A DNA stretch of 64,000 bases from Oceanobacter kriegii DSM 6294 (GTDB lineage: Bacteria; Pseudomonadota; Gammaproteobacteria; Pseudomonadales; Oceanobacteraceae): NCBI RefSeq assembly GCF_000422845.1, contig NZ_KE383933.1, positions 152,084-216,083 on the forward strand. Direction: 5' to 3'. A program made the translations under genes and the position numbers. Shown here one piece after another: positions 44,882 to 52,894 of the stretch; the stretch's first letter is position 1; each line of letters starts with the position of its first letter. The notes beneath the pieces are model-generated. The model worked only from the letters and a program-made list of their open reading frames with translations. It ran no database searches and was not told where the DNA came from.

Positions 44882-46762
44882 TCAGTCAGCGGCGACGGCG
44901 TCCGCCAGACCGGTCAGATCGGCAGCATGTTCCATCACGTGGAAGATGATGCTTTGCTCGTTGGTGCCAGACACCAGGTGAGCACCCGGACCGCTGGCGT
45001 AGATGCCAACGTCTTCACCGGAGTGGGTTTCAGAGCTGAGCGGAACCAGAGCTTCCTGATGGAAACCCGGCGCGGTGGTGTCGACCTCGGTCAGGTCCAC
45101 GCGGCCTGATGTACCGGTATTGGAGTAGCTCTGGTCGGAGTCGGTCTCGTCACCCAGATCCATAAAGCCAATGCCGTTCATGTAACCCACGGTGGTGTAC
45201 GGCAGTCCGTCGGACGCTGTGGATGCTTCGTCAGAACCCACAGCAACCACTTTGCCCAGAATCGGGTTACCGCGTTTTGGATAACCGGCAATGGTGAACA
45301 CATGGCCGTGGTCAGCCGTTACGATGATCAGGGTGTCTTCGGCGTCCGTGGCGTCAACCGCGGCCTGAACGGCGTTAGACAGCTCGATGGTGTCGTTCAA
45401 GGCGCCAAAGGCGTTGCCAGCATGGTGAGCGTGGTCGATACGACCGGATTCCACCATCAGGAAGAAGCCGTCGTCGTTGTTGTCCAGAATGCCAATCGCC
45501 TTGTTGGTCATGTCACTCAGGGATGGCTCGCCCAGCAGGTCGTTGCCACGGTCGGCCTCGTACTGCATGTGGGATTCGTTGAACAAACCCAACACCCGTT
45601 CGGTGGTTTCGGTATCAATGGCATCAAAGTCGGTGCCCGCCGGGGTATTGCCCGCAGCGGCGGTTGCCTCAGTACCAAAGGTCACGACACCGTTGCTGTA
45701 GGCCGTGGCCCATTCATTCACCAGGTTGCGACCATCGGTACGGTCACCTTCGGTGCTGGATACGGCGTCAACGGTGTTGTCGGCAGCGTCCTTGCGCAGG
45801 AAGTGACGACGGCCACCGCCAAAGACCACTTCGATGCCATCAACGTCGTAACCGCTGAAGCGGCTTTCGAGGTTGGCTTCAAAATTCACCAGCTGGGAAG
45901 CGATGTCTTCACACACGCCCTGGGCATCCGCTGGCTGGTCGGAATAGTCTTCCCAGTTGCGGTCTGCCGACTTGGCATAGGTGGCTGCCGGTGTGGCGTG
46001 GGTAATACGGGCGGTGGAAATAATGCCGGTCGACTTGCCTGCCAGCTCGGCCAGTTCCAATGCGGTAACCAACTCGTTACCCGCAACGGTGGAACAGTCG
46101 CCACGGACAATGTCTTCGTCCACACCAATAACGCCAACATCGGTTTTCACACCGGACATCATGGCAGTCATGGTGCCCGCCGAGTCAGGGGTCTGGGCGT
46201 CCACGTTGTAGGTTTTGGACAAACCGGTGAACGGGAAAGCACCAAAGCTCAAGGTGTTTTCTTCACCCAGGCCGCCTTGGTTCTGACCTTCCAGAATGCG
46301 CGAGGCTGTGATGGTCGACATGCCCATGCCATCGCCGACAAACAGGATCACGTTTTTGGCAGCGCCGCGGGCGTTCTGAATGGCGGCCAACGCGGCTTCG
46401 GTAGAATCCAGCTTGGCAGCCGACTGAATGTACCAGTCGTTAGTCAGTGTGGTGGCCAATTCGCCGTTGGTCAGGTCGCCACGGCCAGCATTACAGACGT
46501 ATTGGGTGGCGGTGATTTCGGCGTCAGACAGGACGCCATCGGCATTGCTGTCGAGGCCAGAGTCGATTTGCACACCGCCATTGCTGCAGTTGCTGTCGCC
46601 AGCCTCCAGCGCAGTTTGCACGATCAGGCTGTTGCTGCCATCAGCGCCATTGCTACCGTCAGTGCCATTGCTGCCTGCGGTGCCGTTATCACCGTCGGAG
46701 CCGCAACCGGTCATCAGCACGGAGCCAGCCATTACGGCCAGGAAAAGCTTGTTGAATGTCAT
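44882..46762 (-). CDS. Lipoprotein alkaline phosphatase, PhoA family
   Basis: 626-residue lipoprotein: lipobox MTGC (Cys20), then a Gly-x-x spacer (DGDNGTAGSNGTDGSNGADGS). After it comes a Cys-containing DUF7151-like module (NSLIVQTALEAGDSNCSNGG, DSNADGVLSDAEITATQYVC). The catalytic domain has a metal site VILFVGDGMG, nucleophile Ser194 in TPDSAGTMTA, and metal ligands in ESGRIDHAHHAGN and VTADHGHVF. It is paralogous to the next gene upstream (13 bp away). This copy has the lipid anchor and spacer; the other has a cleavable signal peptide. Confidence 0.95.
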   Translation of the reverse strand: MTFNKLFLAVMAGSVLMTGCGSDGDNGTAGSNGTDGSNGADGSNSLIVQTALEAGDSNCSNGGVQIDSGLDSNADGVLSDAEITATQYVCNAGRGDLTNGELATTLTNDWYIQSAAKLDSTEAALAAIQNARGAAKNVILFVGDGMGMSTITASRILEGQNQGGLGEENTLSFGAFPFTGLSKTYNVDAQTPDSAGTMTAMMSGVKTDVGVIGVDEDIVRGDCSTVAGNELVTALELAELAGKSTGIISTARITHATPAATYAKSADRNWEDYSDQPADAQGVCEDIASQLVNFEANLESRFSGYDVDGIEVVFGGGRRHFLRKDAADNTVDAVSSTEGDRTDGRNLVNEWATAYSNGVVTFGTEATAAAGNTPAGTDFDAIDTETTERVLGLFNESHMQYEADRGNDLLGEPSLSDMTNKAIGILDNNDDGFFLMVESGRIDHAHHAGNAFGALNDTIELSNAVQAAVDATDAEDTLIIVTADHGHVFTIAGYPKRGNPILGKVVAVGSDEASTASDGLPYTTVGYMNGIGFMDLGDETDSDQSYSNTGTSGRVDLTEVDTTAPGFHQEALVPLSSETHSGEDVGIYASGPGAHLVSGTNEQSIIFHVMEHAADLTGLADAVAAD

Positions 46763-46775
46763 TGTTCCGATCTCC

Positions 46776-48365
46776 TTATTCGCTTACCAGACCCAGCGCA
46801 CGGCTGATGATGTGGAATACCACGCTCTGCTCAACTTCACCGCGAGCCAGCTGGCTACCCGGACCTTTGGCGTGCAGGGTGATGTCTTCACCGGCATGGG
46901 TTTCCGAGCCCAGTGGAATCAGTGCTTCCTGGTGGTAACCGGCAGTGGTGGTGTCTACCGCAGAGATATCCATACGACCGGCATTGGCGTCGTAGCTGTA
47001 GATGGCGTCGGAGTTGGTTTCTGCACCCAGGTCCTGGTAGCCCAAACCGTTCATGTAGCCAACCGTGGTGTACGGCATGCCGTCGGCAGCGCTGGCGGCT
47101 TCTTCAGAACCCACGGAAACCACTTTGCCCAGAATCGGGTTACCACGCTTTGGATAACCGGCAATGGTGAATACGTGGCTGTGGTCAGCAGTCACCAGAA
47201 TCAGGGTTTCGCTTGGGTCGGTGGCATCAACAGCGGCTTGCACGGCTTCGGCAAAGGCGATGGTTTCGTTCAGAGCACCGGCGGCGTTGCCCGCGTGGTG
47301 GGCGTGGTCAATACGGCCGGATTCCACCATCAGGAAGAAACCCTTGTCGTTGTTGTCCAGCACCTCAATGGCTTTGCTGGTCATCTCGGCAATCGATGGC
47401 TCACCGGCAATGTCGTTGCCACGGTCAGCTTCGTATTGCATGTGGGATTCGTTGAACAGACCTAACACACGTTCGGCACTGTCGGTATCCAGCGCATCAA
47501 AACCGGCCTGGTCGATGATGTAGTTGCCGTTCGGGTATTGGGCTTGCCATTCAGCGGTCAGGTCGCGGCCGTCGGTGCGGTCACCTTCGATGGTGCTGAC
47601 AGCATCGGCGGAGTTGTAGGCCGCTTCTTTTGGCAGGAAGTGACGACGACCGCCGCCAAAGGCGACTTCAATGCCGTCTACGTCAACGCCTTCGTAACGA
47701 GCTTCCAGATTGGCTTCCAGATTCACCAGCTGGGAGGCGATGTCCTCGCAAGTGCCCTGGGCGGCTTCCGGCATGTCGGAATAATCTTCCCAGTTGCGGT
47801 CGGCGGCGTGCGCATAGGTCGCTGCCGGGGTTGCGTGTGTGATACGGGCGGTAGATACCACGCCAGTCGACAAGCCCTTGATTTCGGCCAGCTCCAGCGC
47901 GGTGACCACTTCGTTACCGGCCACGGTTGAGCAGTCGCTGCGAACAATGTCTTCGTCCACGCCAATCACGCCCACGTCGGTCTTCAGACCGGACATCATC
48001 GCCGTCATGGTGCCTGCGGAATCCGGCGTTTGCGCATCGACGTTGTAGGTTTTTACCAGTGCGGTGTGCGGAAATTCCTCGAACGACAGATAGCCTTCCT
48101 CGCCCGGGTTGCCCTCTCGCTGGCCTTGCAGAATACGGGAAGCCGTCAGCGTGGAAATGCCCATGCCATCGCCAACAAACAGGATAACGTTTTTGGCCGA
48201 TGTGCCAGCGGCGGCGTTGGCAGCGCTGATTTTGGCTTGCAGGCGGGTTTGGGCGTCAGCGTACCAGGCGTTTTCGCTTTGGTCGGTGCTGACAACAGCG
48301 GCATGGGCGGCCGCCGACATCGACAGAGCGATGGCCAGCGACAACTTTGCGCGGAGCAGTTTCAT
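46776..48365 (-). CDS. Alkaline phosphatase, PhoA family
   Basis: 529 residues with a cleavable signal peptide (MKLLRAKLSLAIALSMSAAAHA). Metal-binding Asp66 is in FVGDGMGISTLTA, nucleophile Ser116 in TPDSAGTMTAMMSG, and the remaining ligands are in ESGRIDHAHHAGN and VTADHSHVF. It releases phosphate from monoesters in the periplasm. It is first in the run towards the lipoprotein phosphatase and the His-rich protein. An 11-bp-phased array of TGTCAT repeats upstream indicates PhoB control. Confidence 0.95.
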   Translation of the reverse strand: MKLLRAKLSLAIALSMSAAAHAAVVSTDQSENAWYADAQTRLQAKISAANAAAGTSAKNVILFVGDGMGISTLTASRILQGQREGNPGEEGYLSFEEFPHTALVKTYNVDAQTPDSAGTMTAMMSGLKTDVGVIGVDEDIVRSDCSTVAGNEVVTALELAEIKGLSTGVVSTARITHATPAATYAHAADRNWEDYSDMPEAAQGTCEDIASQLVNLEANLEARYEGVDVDGIEVAFGGGRRHFLPKEAAYNSADAVSTIEGDRTDGRDLTAEWQAQYPNGNYIIDQAGFDALDTDSAERVLGLFNESHMQYEADRGNDIAGEPSIAEMTSKAIEVLDNNDKGFFLMVESGRIDHAHHAGNAAGALNETIAFAEAVQAAVDATDPSETLILVTADHSHVFTIAGYPKRGNPILGKVVSVGSEEAASAADGMPYTTVGYMNGLGYQDLGAETNSDAIYSYDANAGRMDISAVDTTTAGYHQEALIPLGSETHAGEDITLHAKGPGSQLARGEVEQSVVFHIISRALGLVSE

Positions 48366-48441
48366 AGGAGTCCCTCGTGATTTTAGTGGGGTGCCCGGAG
48401 GCGCCTCTTTTTTGGTAACGAGGGCACGCTAGTCAGCAAAA

Positions 48442-48491
48442 ATGACAGTTCCGGTTCACTTCAATGACATCGACCTTGCAAAAAGATGACA
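48442..48491 (-). promoter_or_regulatory. PhoB-box-like array upstream of phosphatase operon
   Basis: On the minus strand, three perfect TGTCAT hexamers begin exactly 22 bp apart (plus-strand ATGACA at 48442, 48464 and 48486). Weaker TG-starting half sites lie midway (TGAACC, TGCAAG), giving the 11-bp phasing of PhoB direct repeats (consensus CTGTCAT). The array is about 80 bp before the phosphatase start. The gap 48366-48755 holds this array and a terminator, no gene. Confidence 0.75.
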
Positions 48492-48655
48492 ACTATTATC
48501 ATTTGATAGTTAAACCCGCTTTATTGCTGAATTGGGGTTTTTAATGCAACGATCTGTTCCACTTTACATCTGCGAACTTTTATCCGATCACGCAAGTTAT
48601 TGTTATGTAATTACTTTTTCTGTTTTCTTCCTGCCATCCTCTGCCCCTGAAAACA

Positions 48656-48689
48656 AAAACGCCGCCGGAAATGCTTCCGGCGGCGTTTT
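48656..48689. terminator. Bidirectional-looking strong terminator
   Basis: AAAACGCCGCCGGAA and TTCCGGCGGCGTTTT with a 4-nt loop. It follows the di-haem gene on the minus strand. Confidence 0.9.
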
Positions 48690-48755
48690 AAAACAGGCTT
48701 CTCTAAACCCGGCAACCAAAACACTCAGCCGCCGGGAGTTTGTTCCTGCGAGGGT

Positions 48756-50474
48756 TTAATAGCGGGTCAGATCCTGCTGGATACCGGTTTCCTGATCCAT
48801 TTCAACCGCGTCGTGAACGTTGTTATGTGGGTCAAGAATGGCGTCGCGGCCAAGCTTGAAGCTCTGCTCTTCAACCACCGCCTTGTAGGCCTTGTTCAAC
48901 TGCATGGCCCGTTGCGGGCTTGGCATCAGCAAATAGCTGATGTCGTTTTCCAGTTTGGCAAACGCCGCTTCCTTGGGGCTACCGTCCTGATTGAAGAACT
49001 TGTTGTAGACCTCCATGTTGGTGCGGTATTCGTTGCCGGTCGGGTTGTTCTGCAAGTAGTAGGCGTATTGGCCAGTGCCGTCTTCCCGTTTCGGGTCGGC
49101 AACCCCTTGCAGGCTTTTCTCCATCCAGTGATACCAGCCTTGTTTGTGGCTGTCGGCACCGAACTTACGGGCAAACGACAAGGTGGTGTCGGTCTGGGCG
49201 CCAATGTTGCCGTGACAGCCCATGCAGAACAGGGTTTCTTCGTAGTTTTGAGGTCGCAGTGCGCCCTCGGCGTCTTCAATAAAGCCCTGATAACGCCAGC
49301 CGTACTGCGCCACCATGCCTTCTTCCATATTGCCAAATACGGTTTTCTGACGATCCGGGAAGTCGTGGCGCTCCTTGATTTCCTTGTTCACGATCTGACG
49401 CAGCTTGTAGTAGTTGCGCCAGGATTGCTTCTGGCTGTAACGCAGTTCTTTCATGCGTTTGGCCATGGTGACCTGGCCGTCCTGGACATCGAGGTAACGC
49501 ACCGAATGCACAAACTCAGTGCCTTCCGGGTACAGGCCCTTGGCAAGGTGAACGTCGCCTTGTTGCAGTTGCTGGCGAGCAAGGCCAACGTAGCTCATAA
49601 AGCGTTTTTCCAGCGGTGCCCAGTCGTAGGTTACCTGACGGGCCTCACCCAGTTTGCCGTCCTTGTCGAGATCGACCCCAAAGCGGTTTTCGTCGACGGC
49701 GCTGATGGCAATGCTTTCTGCCTTCACCATGGCTTCGACGATGGCGAGGTTCACCTTGTAGGTGGTCAGGTCGAATTTGCCCTCTTCGGTTTGCTGGAAC
49801 GCCGGTGCCAAACGGATCATCACATCATCCGTGGAGCCGTTGGTGGGGAAAAAGGTGCCTTCGAACGGGTAATAGGCAAACACCCGCCAGCCGCTGTAAT
49901 CCCCTGCAGGTGTGCGGTCGAAGCCTTCACTGTCGAAGTTGAACCACACATCCGGGGTGTAACCATCCCATTGGCCATTGCTGTTGCGGTCCCACTGCTG
50001 GGGCGGCTTGGCCAAGGTCTCGGCCAGTTGAATACGGCCTTTTTCGTCAAAGTAGTTGTCTTCCCGAACGTAGTTCAGCATCGAGGCATCGGAGGTTTTT
50101 TCGATGAACTCCGAGCGGTCGGCGAACATGTTCAACCAGCGGTTGGTGGTGGCGTTTTCCGGGAAGGCGTAGGCCAGCTGAACATCAATATCGTTAAAGA
50201 AATTCGGGGTTTTGCTCATGGTGTGACAGGCGTAGCACGGGTTCTTTACCGAACCGTCTGTATCCACCGGGTCGGTGAAACATTGCGGTGGAATATAGGC
50301 AAAGGTGTTATCGCTGATGTCTGCGGCAAAGCTGCCCACTGCTGGCACCGAGTGCGCTGAAGCGGTGTCTGTGGGGGCGGTACTGGCAATGTTGGTGGCC
50401 GCCAGGCTGTGATGGGCAGAGGCGATCAGACTCGCTGCCGCCACTGCGGTCCAAAGGGTCTTGTGTGTTGTCAT
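48756..50474 (-). CDS. Exported protein with two c-type haem motifs
   Basis: 572 residues from the ATG at 50474. A signal peptide is followed by two CxxCH sites, CYACH (80-84) and CMGCH near residue 420, separated by a long domain of unknown fold. Features between and around them include FDSEGFDRTPAGDYSGWRVFAYYPFEGTFFPTNGSTDDVMIRL, VHSVRYLDV and GVDLDKDGKLGEA, a possible calcium loop. It is 87 bp after the PhoX-like gene in the same direction. No known family was recognised. A periplasmic oxidoreductase or electron carrier is plausible from the haem sites; the link to phosphate is contextual. Confidence 0.82.
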   Translation of the reverse strand: MTTHKTLWTAVAAASLIASAHHSLAATNIASTAPTDTASAHSVPAVGSFAADISDNTFAYIPPQCFTDPVDTDGSVKNPCYACHTMSKTPNFFNDIDVQLAYAFPENATTNRWLNMFADRSEFIEKTSDASMLNYVREDNYFDEKGRIQLAETLAKPPQQWDRNSNGQWDGYTPDVWFNFDSEGFDRTPAGDYSGWRVFAYYPFEGTFFPTNGSTDDVMIRLAPAFQQTEEGKFDLTTYKVNLAIVEAMVKAESIAISAVDENRFGVDLDKDGKLGEARQVTYDWAPLEKRFMSYVGLARQQLQQGDVHLAKGLYPEGTEFVHSVRYLDVQDGQVTMAKRMKELRYSQKQSWRNYYKLRQIVNKEIKERHDFPDRQKTVFGNMEEGMVAQYGWRYQGFIEDAEGALRPQNYEETLFCMGCHGNIGAQTDTTLSFARKFGADSHKQGWYHWMEKSLQGVADPKREDGTGQYAYYLQNNPTGNEYRTNMEVYNKFFNQDGSPKEAAFAKLENDISYLLMPSPQRAMQLNKAYKAVVEEQSFKLGRDAILDPHNNVHDAVEMDQETGIQQDLTRY

Positions 50475-50561
50475 TCCGGCTACTCTTCTCTGTCTGAGCT
50501 GGGTAATTCGATGAGGGAAAACCACCGGCAAAGACTGCCGGTGGTCGTGCTTCCTTCGGAC

Positions 50562-52454
50562 TTACTCGGCAGCAATGCCAGGGAAAGGACCGATGTAGCC
50601 GGTGTAGGCACGTGCTTCGCCTGCGCCGGTGTCCTTGTCGGTATCGGATTCACCGTAAGGGTGCTGTACCACAGACATCATGTAGGACCAGCCGTTGATG
50701 TTCGGGTACCAGTACGGAGAGGTGGTTTCAGAACCGTACGGGGTGGTCTGGATACGGGTCAGCTCTTCAGAGTCGAAGTCGTAAGCCCAGATCACGTCGT
50801 TCTGGTGGCCGGAGCCGGTGTCTTCACCCACGATCAGGTAGTCGTAGCCAGACATGTAGGTGACGTTGTCCGGAGAGGCAATGCCGTCGATGTGACAGGC
50901 GTTAACACTGACTTCAAAACCGTCAACCTGTGGGTCGTCTGCACTGACCGGGCGACCGGCAATCAGACCGCTCATGTTGCTGGCAACGTAGTCGGAACCC
51001 ATGTCGGCATTAGCAGCCACGTCCAGCTGGTAAACACCGCCACAGGAATTGTGGCTGGCCAGACGGATGTCGTTGTTGCCGCCCAGGTCGTAGGAGTTGG
51101 AAGCGGAGCCGTTCTTGGCAAAGTCTTCCATGCCACGGGCTACTTCAGAAATGGCCAGATACAGCTTGCCGCGAGTCTCGTCGAAGGTGATACCTTCTTC
51201 CTTACGCAGTTCGGTGGTACCGCCCAGCATGGCTGCGTAGCGACGGGTTTCCAGACGGGAAGCCGCGACTTCCATGCCCTCTTTCACCGCCAGACATTCC
51301 TGGCCAACGCCATTGGCGCTGATGGAGGTGTAACCATCGGCACAAACGCCTTCAACCGGATCAACCGCATCGAAGATATCAGCAAAGGTGGTGCCATTGT
51401 CGACGTAGGTTTTAACGTCGTCGTTAGTGGCGTGACCCAGGCTGATCCAGCTCAGGTTGAATTCACCCAGACCTTCTGCCGACTGCTGGTCGAACTTGGC
51501 CACATAGGTGGTACCGGCGCTGAGGTCGCCCGCTTCGTCAGCCACAAACATGTACAGACCCACGTTGGTCCCATCGTCGGTCATGTAAACGGTTTTGGAA
51601 TCTGGCATCACGTACGACAGTTCGAACGCCAGACGCGCCATGGCGTAGTGCTTGGTCAGTTCGGTGGAGCTGTCTTCGTTCACTTCGATTTCGATGTTCC
51701 AGCCGTAGTAGTACGGGTTCCACTGGTTCTCGACGGTGTAGTAATCCAGCATGCCAGCCGAGTAGCTGTCAGCCGCTGCGTCGGTTGCGGTGACCAGCTC
51801 ACGAGCATCTGGCTCGTATTCTTCGGAAGCCAGGTGGGTGGTCCATGGGGTTACAGAAGCCGCGCAGTGAACCCAACCGCCGTTAACGCTGGACTGGTCG
51901 ATCTGGCTCATGTTCTTGACGGTCAGTTCGCCGTTGGTTTCGTTCTGGTTCAGTTCCATCAGGAACATGGCACCCGGACGGGATTCCATCTGCGATACAG
52001 AGAACAGCTTGTCGCCTACAGGCAGCAAGGAGGTGTGTTCGTTGGAGTCGGTAACACGAATGCTGCCGTCTTCTTCTTGCAGTACGGTGCCGTTTTCATC
52101 CACCAGCTGACCGAAGGTCACGCCGTTGTAATCGGTTCCGGAGCGCGCCAGCAGGTTGAAAGAGCCACCGAAGGTTTCGCCATTAATAGTCGCGTTGGAT
52201 GCGAAAATCGCGCGCTTGTCGGCGTCGGTTTGTGGTGCAGGCACGCCCACAAAGGTCAGCTCGGTACCGTAGGTTGCGGTGGTGGTGTCTTTGGCCGTCA
52301 GGTCCTGACCATCAGAACCATCGTTACCGGCCTGGCCTTGTTCACCCTGAGCGCCTTGGGCACCGTCATCACCGTCTGAACCACAAGCGGCCAGACCGGT
52401 TGCCAGCGCTGCAACCAGCATGGCTTGCAGCAGTTGGTTTTTCTTGAATTCCAT
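50562..52454 (-). CDS. PhoX-family (DUF839) lipoprotein phosphatase-like
   Basis: 630-residue lipoprotein from the ATG at 52454 (MEFKKNQLLQAMLV). Lipobox LAAC (Cys24) is followed by a collagen-like spacer (GSDGDDGAQGAQGEQ...). The rest follows the PhoX beta-propeller pattern, with GGWVHCAASVTPWTTHLASEEYEPDAREL, TKHYAMARLAFELSYVMPDSKTVYMTDDGTNVGLYMFVAD, EGITFDETRGKLYLAISEV and GIASPDNVTYM. Characterised PhoX enzymes are Ca/Fe-dependent monoesterases, usually Tat-exported. This one lacks a twin-Arg signal and is lipidated, so cofactor loading must differ or the activity must be checked. Confidence 0.88.
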   Translation of the reverse strand: MEFKKNQLLQAMLVAALATGLAACGSDGDDGAQGAQGEQGQAGNDGSDGQDLTAKDTTTATYGTELTFVGVPAPQTDADKRAIFASNATINGETFGGSFNLLARSGTDYNGVTFGQLVDENGTVLQEEDGSIRVTDSNEHTSLLPVGDKLFSVSQMESRPGAMFLMELNQNETNGELTVKNMSQIDQSSVNGGWVHCAASVTPWTTHLASEEYEPDARELVTATDAAADSYSAGMLDYYTVENQWNPYYYGWNIEIEVNEDSSTELTKHYAMARLAFELSYVMPDSKTVYMTDDGTNVGLYMFVADEAGDLSAGTTYVAKFDQQSAEGLGEFNLSWISLGHATNDDVKTYVDNGTTFADIFDAVDPVEGVCADGYTSISANGVGQECLAVKEGMEVAASRLETRRYAAMLGGTTELRKEEGITFDETRGKLYLAISEVARGMEDFAKNGSASNSYDLGGNNDIRLASHNSCGGVYQLDVAANADMGSDYVASNMSGLIAGRPVSADDPQVDGFEVSVNACHIDGIASPDNVTYMSGYDYLIVGEDTGSGHQNDVIWAYDFDSEELTRIQTTPYGSETTSPYWYPNINGWSYMMSVVQHPYGESDTDKDTGAGEARAYTGYIGPFPGIAAE

Positions 52455-52514
52455 ATCACTCTCTCTCATCAGAAGTATGGTTTTTTTTGGAGAGCGCGAC
52501 CTTAGACGTCAAAA

Positions 52515-52565
52515 GTGACAGGTTGAGTTATCTTATGTGGCGTAAAAAAGTCAGACTGATGACCA
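52515..52565 (-). promoter_or_regulatory. Weak PhoB-box-like sequences before PhoX gene
   Basis: On the minus strand, TGGTCAT-CAGT-CTGACTT (52548-52565) matches the Pho box at about 10 of 14 positions. A further CTGTCAC lies at 52515-52521. They are weaker than the array at 48442. The gap 52455-52894 otherwise holds the fumarase terminator and no gene. Confidence 0.4.
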
Positions 52566-52810
52566 CTGTCAAGTTTTGTAAATACTGGACTATTCAACCA
52601 TTTATGCCGATTGTGAGTCATTTATCACCAGCTCACCCCACCAACCCTTGAAGCCACGGCGTTCCTGCCATTTTCAAAGCTGACCTTTCGTTCAATCAGC
52701 CCCGTTTGAATGAGAATCATCATTGCTCGATTATTCAAGTATTTGGCACAGGTCGTTTTTAAATGGCCATAAAACAACAAGCCAGAAAACACACGTCCAA
52801 ACAGCAGCCA

Positions 52811-52842
52811 TAAAAAAACCGGTACTGTTACCAGCACCGGTT
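52811..52842 (-). terminator. Intrinsic terminator after fumarase
   Basis: On the minus strand, AACCGGTGCTGGTAAC pairs with GTACCGGTT, followed by a T-run. Confidence 0.85.
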
Positions 52843-52894
52843 TCAGGATAGACCAGCCGGTTAGCCACTGGCCAACCGCTGACGATTCAATCCC

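Noticed and set aside
50409..52379. 656-codon frame antisense to the PhoX-like gene
   Set aside because: It is a shadow of the PhoX-like frame, with His/Val/Gly-rich composition and no start signal.
52515..52521. Strong PhoB site before the PhoX-like gene
   Set aside because: Only one good half-site (CTGTCAC) is present, with no good partner 11 bp away. It is kept as a weak candidate, not a firm site.
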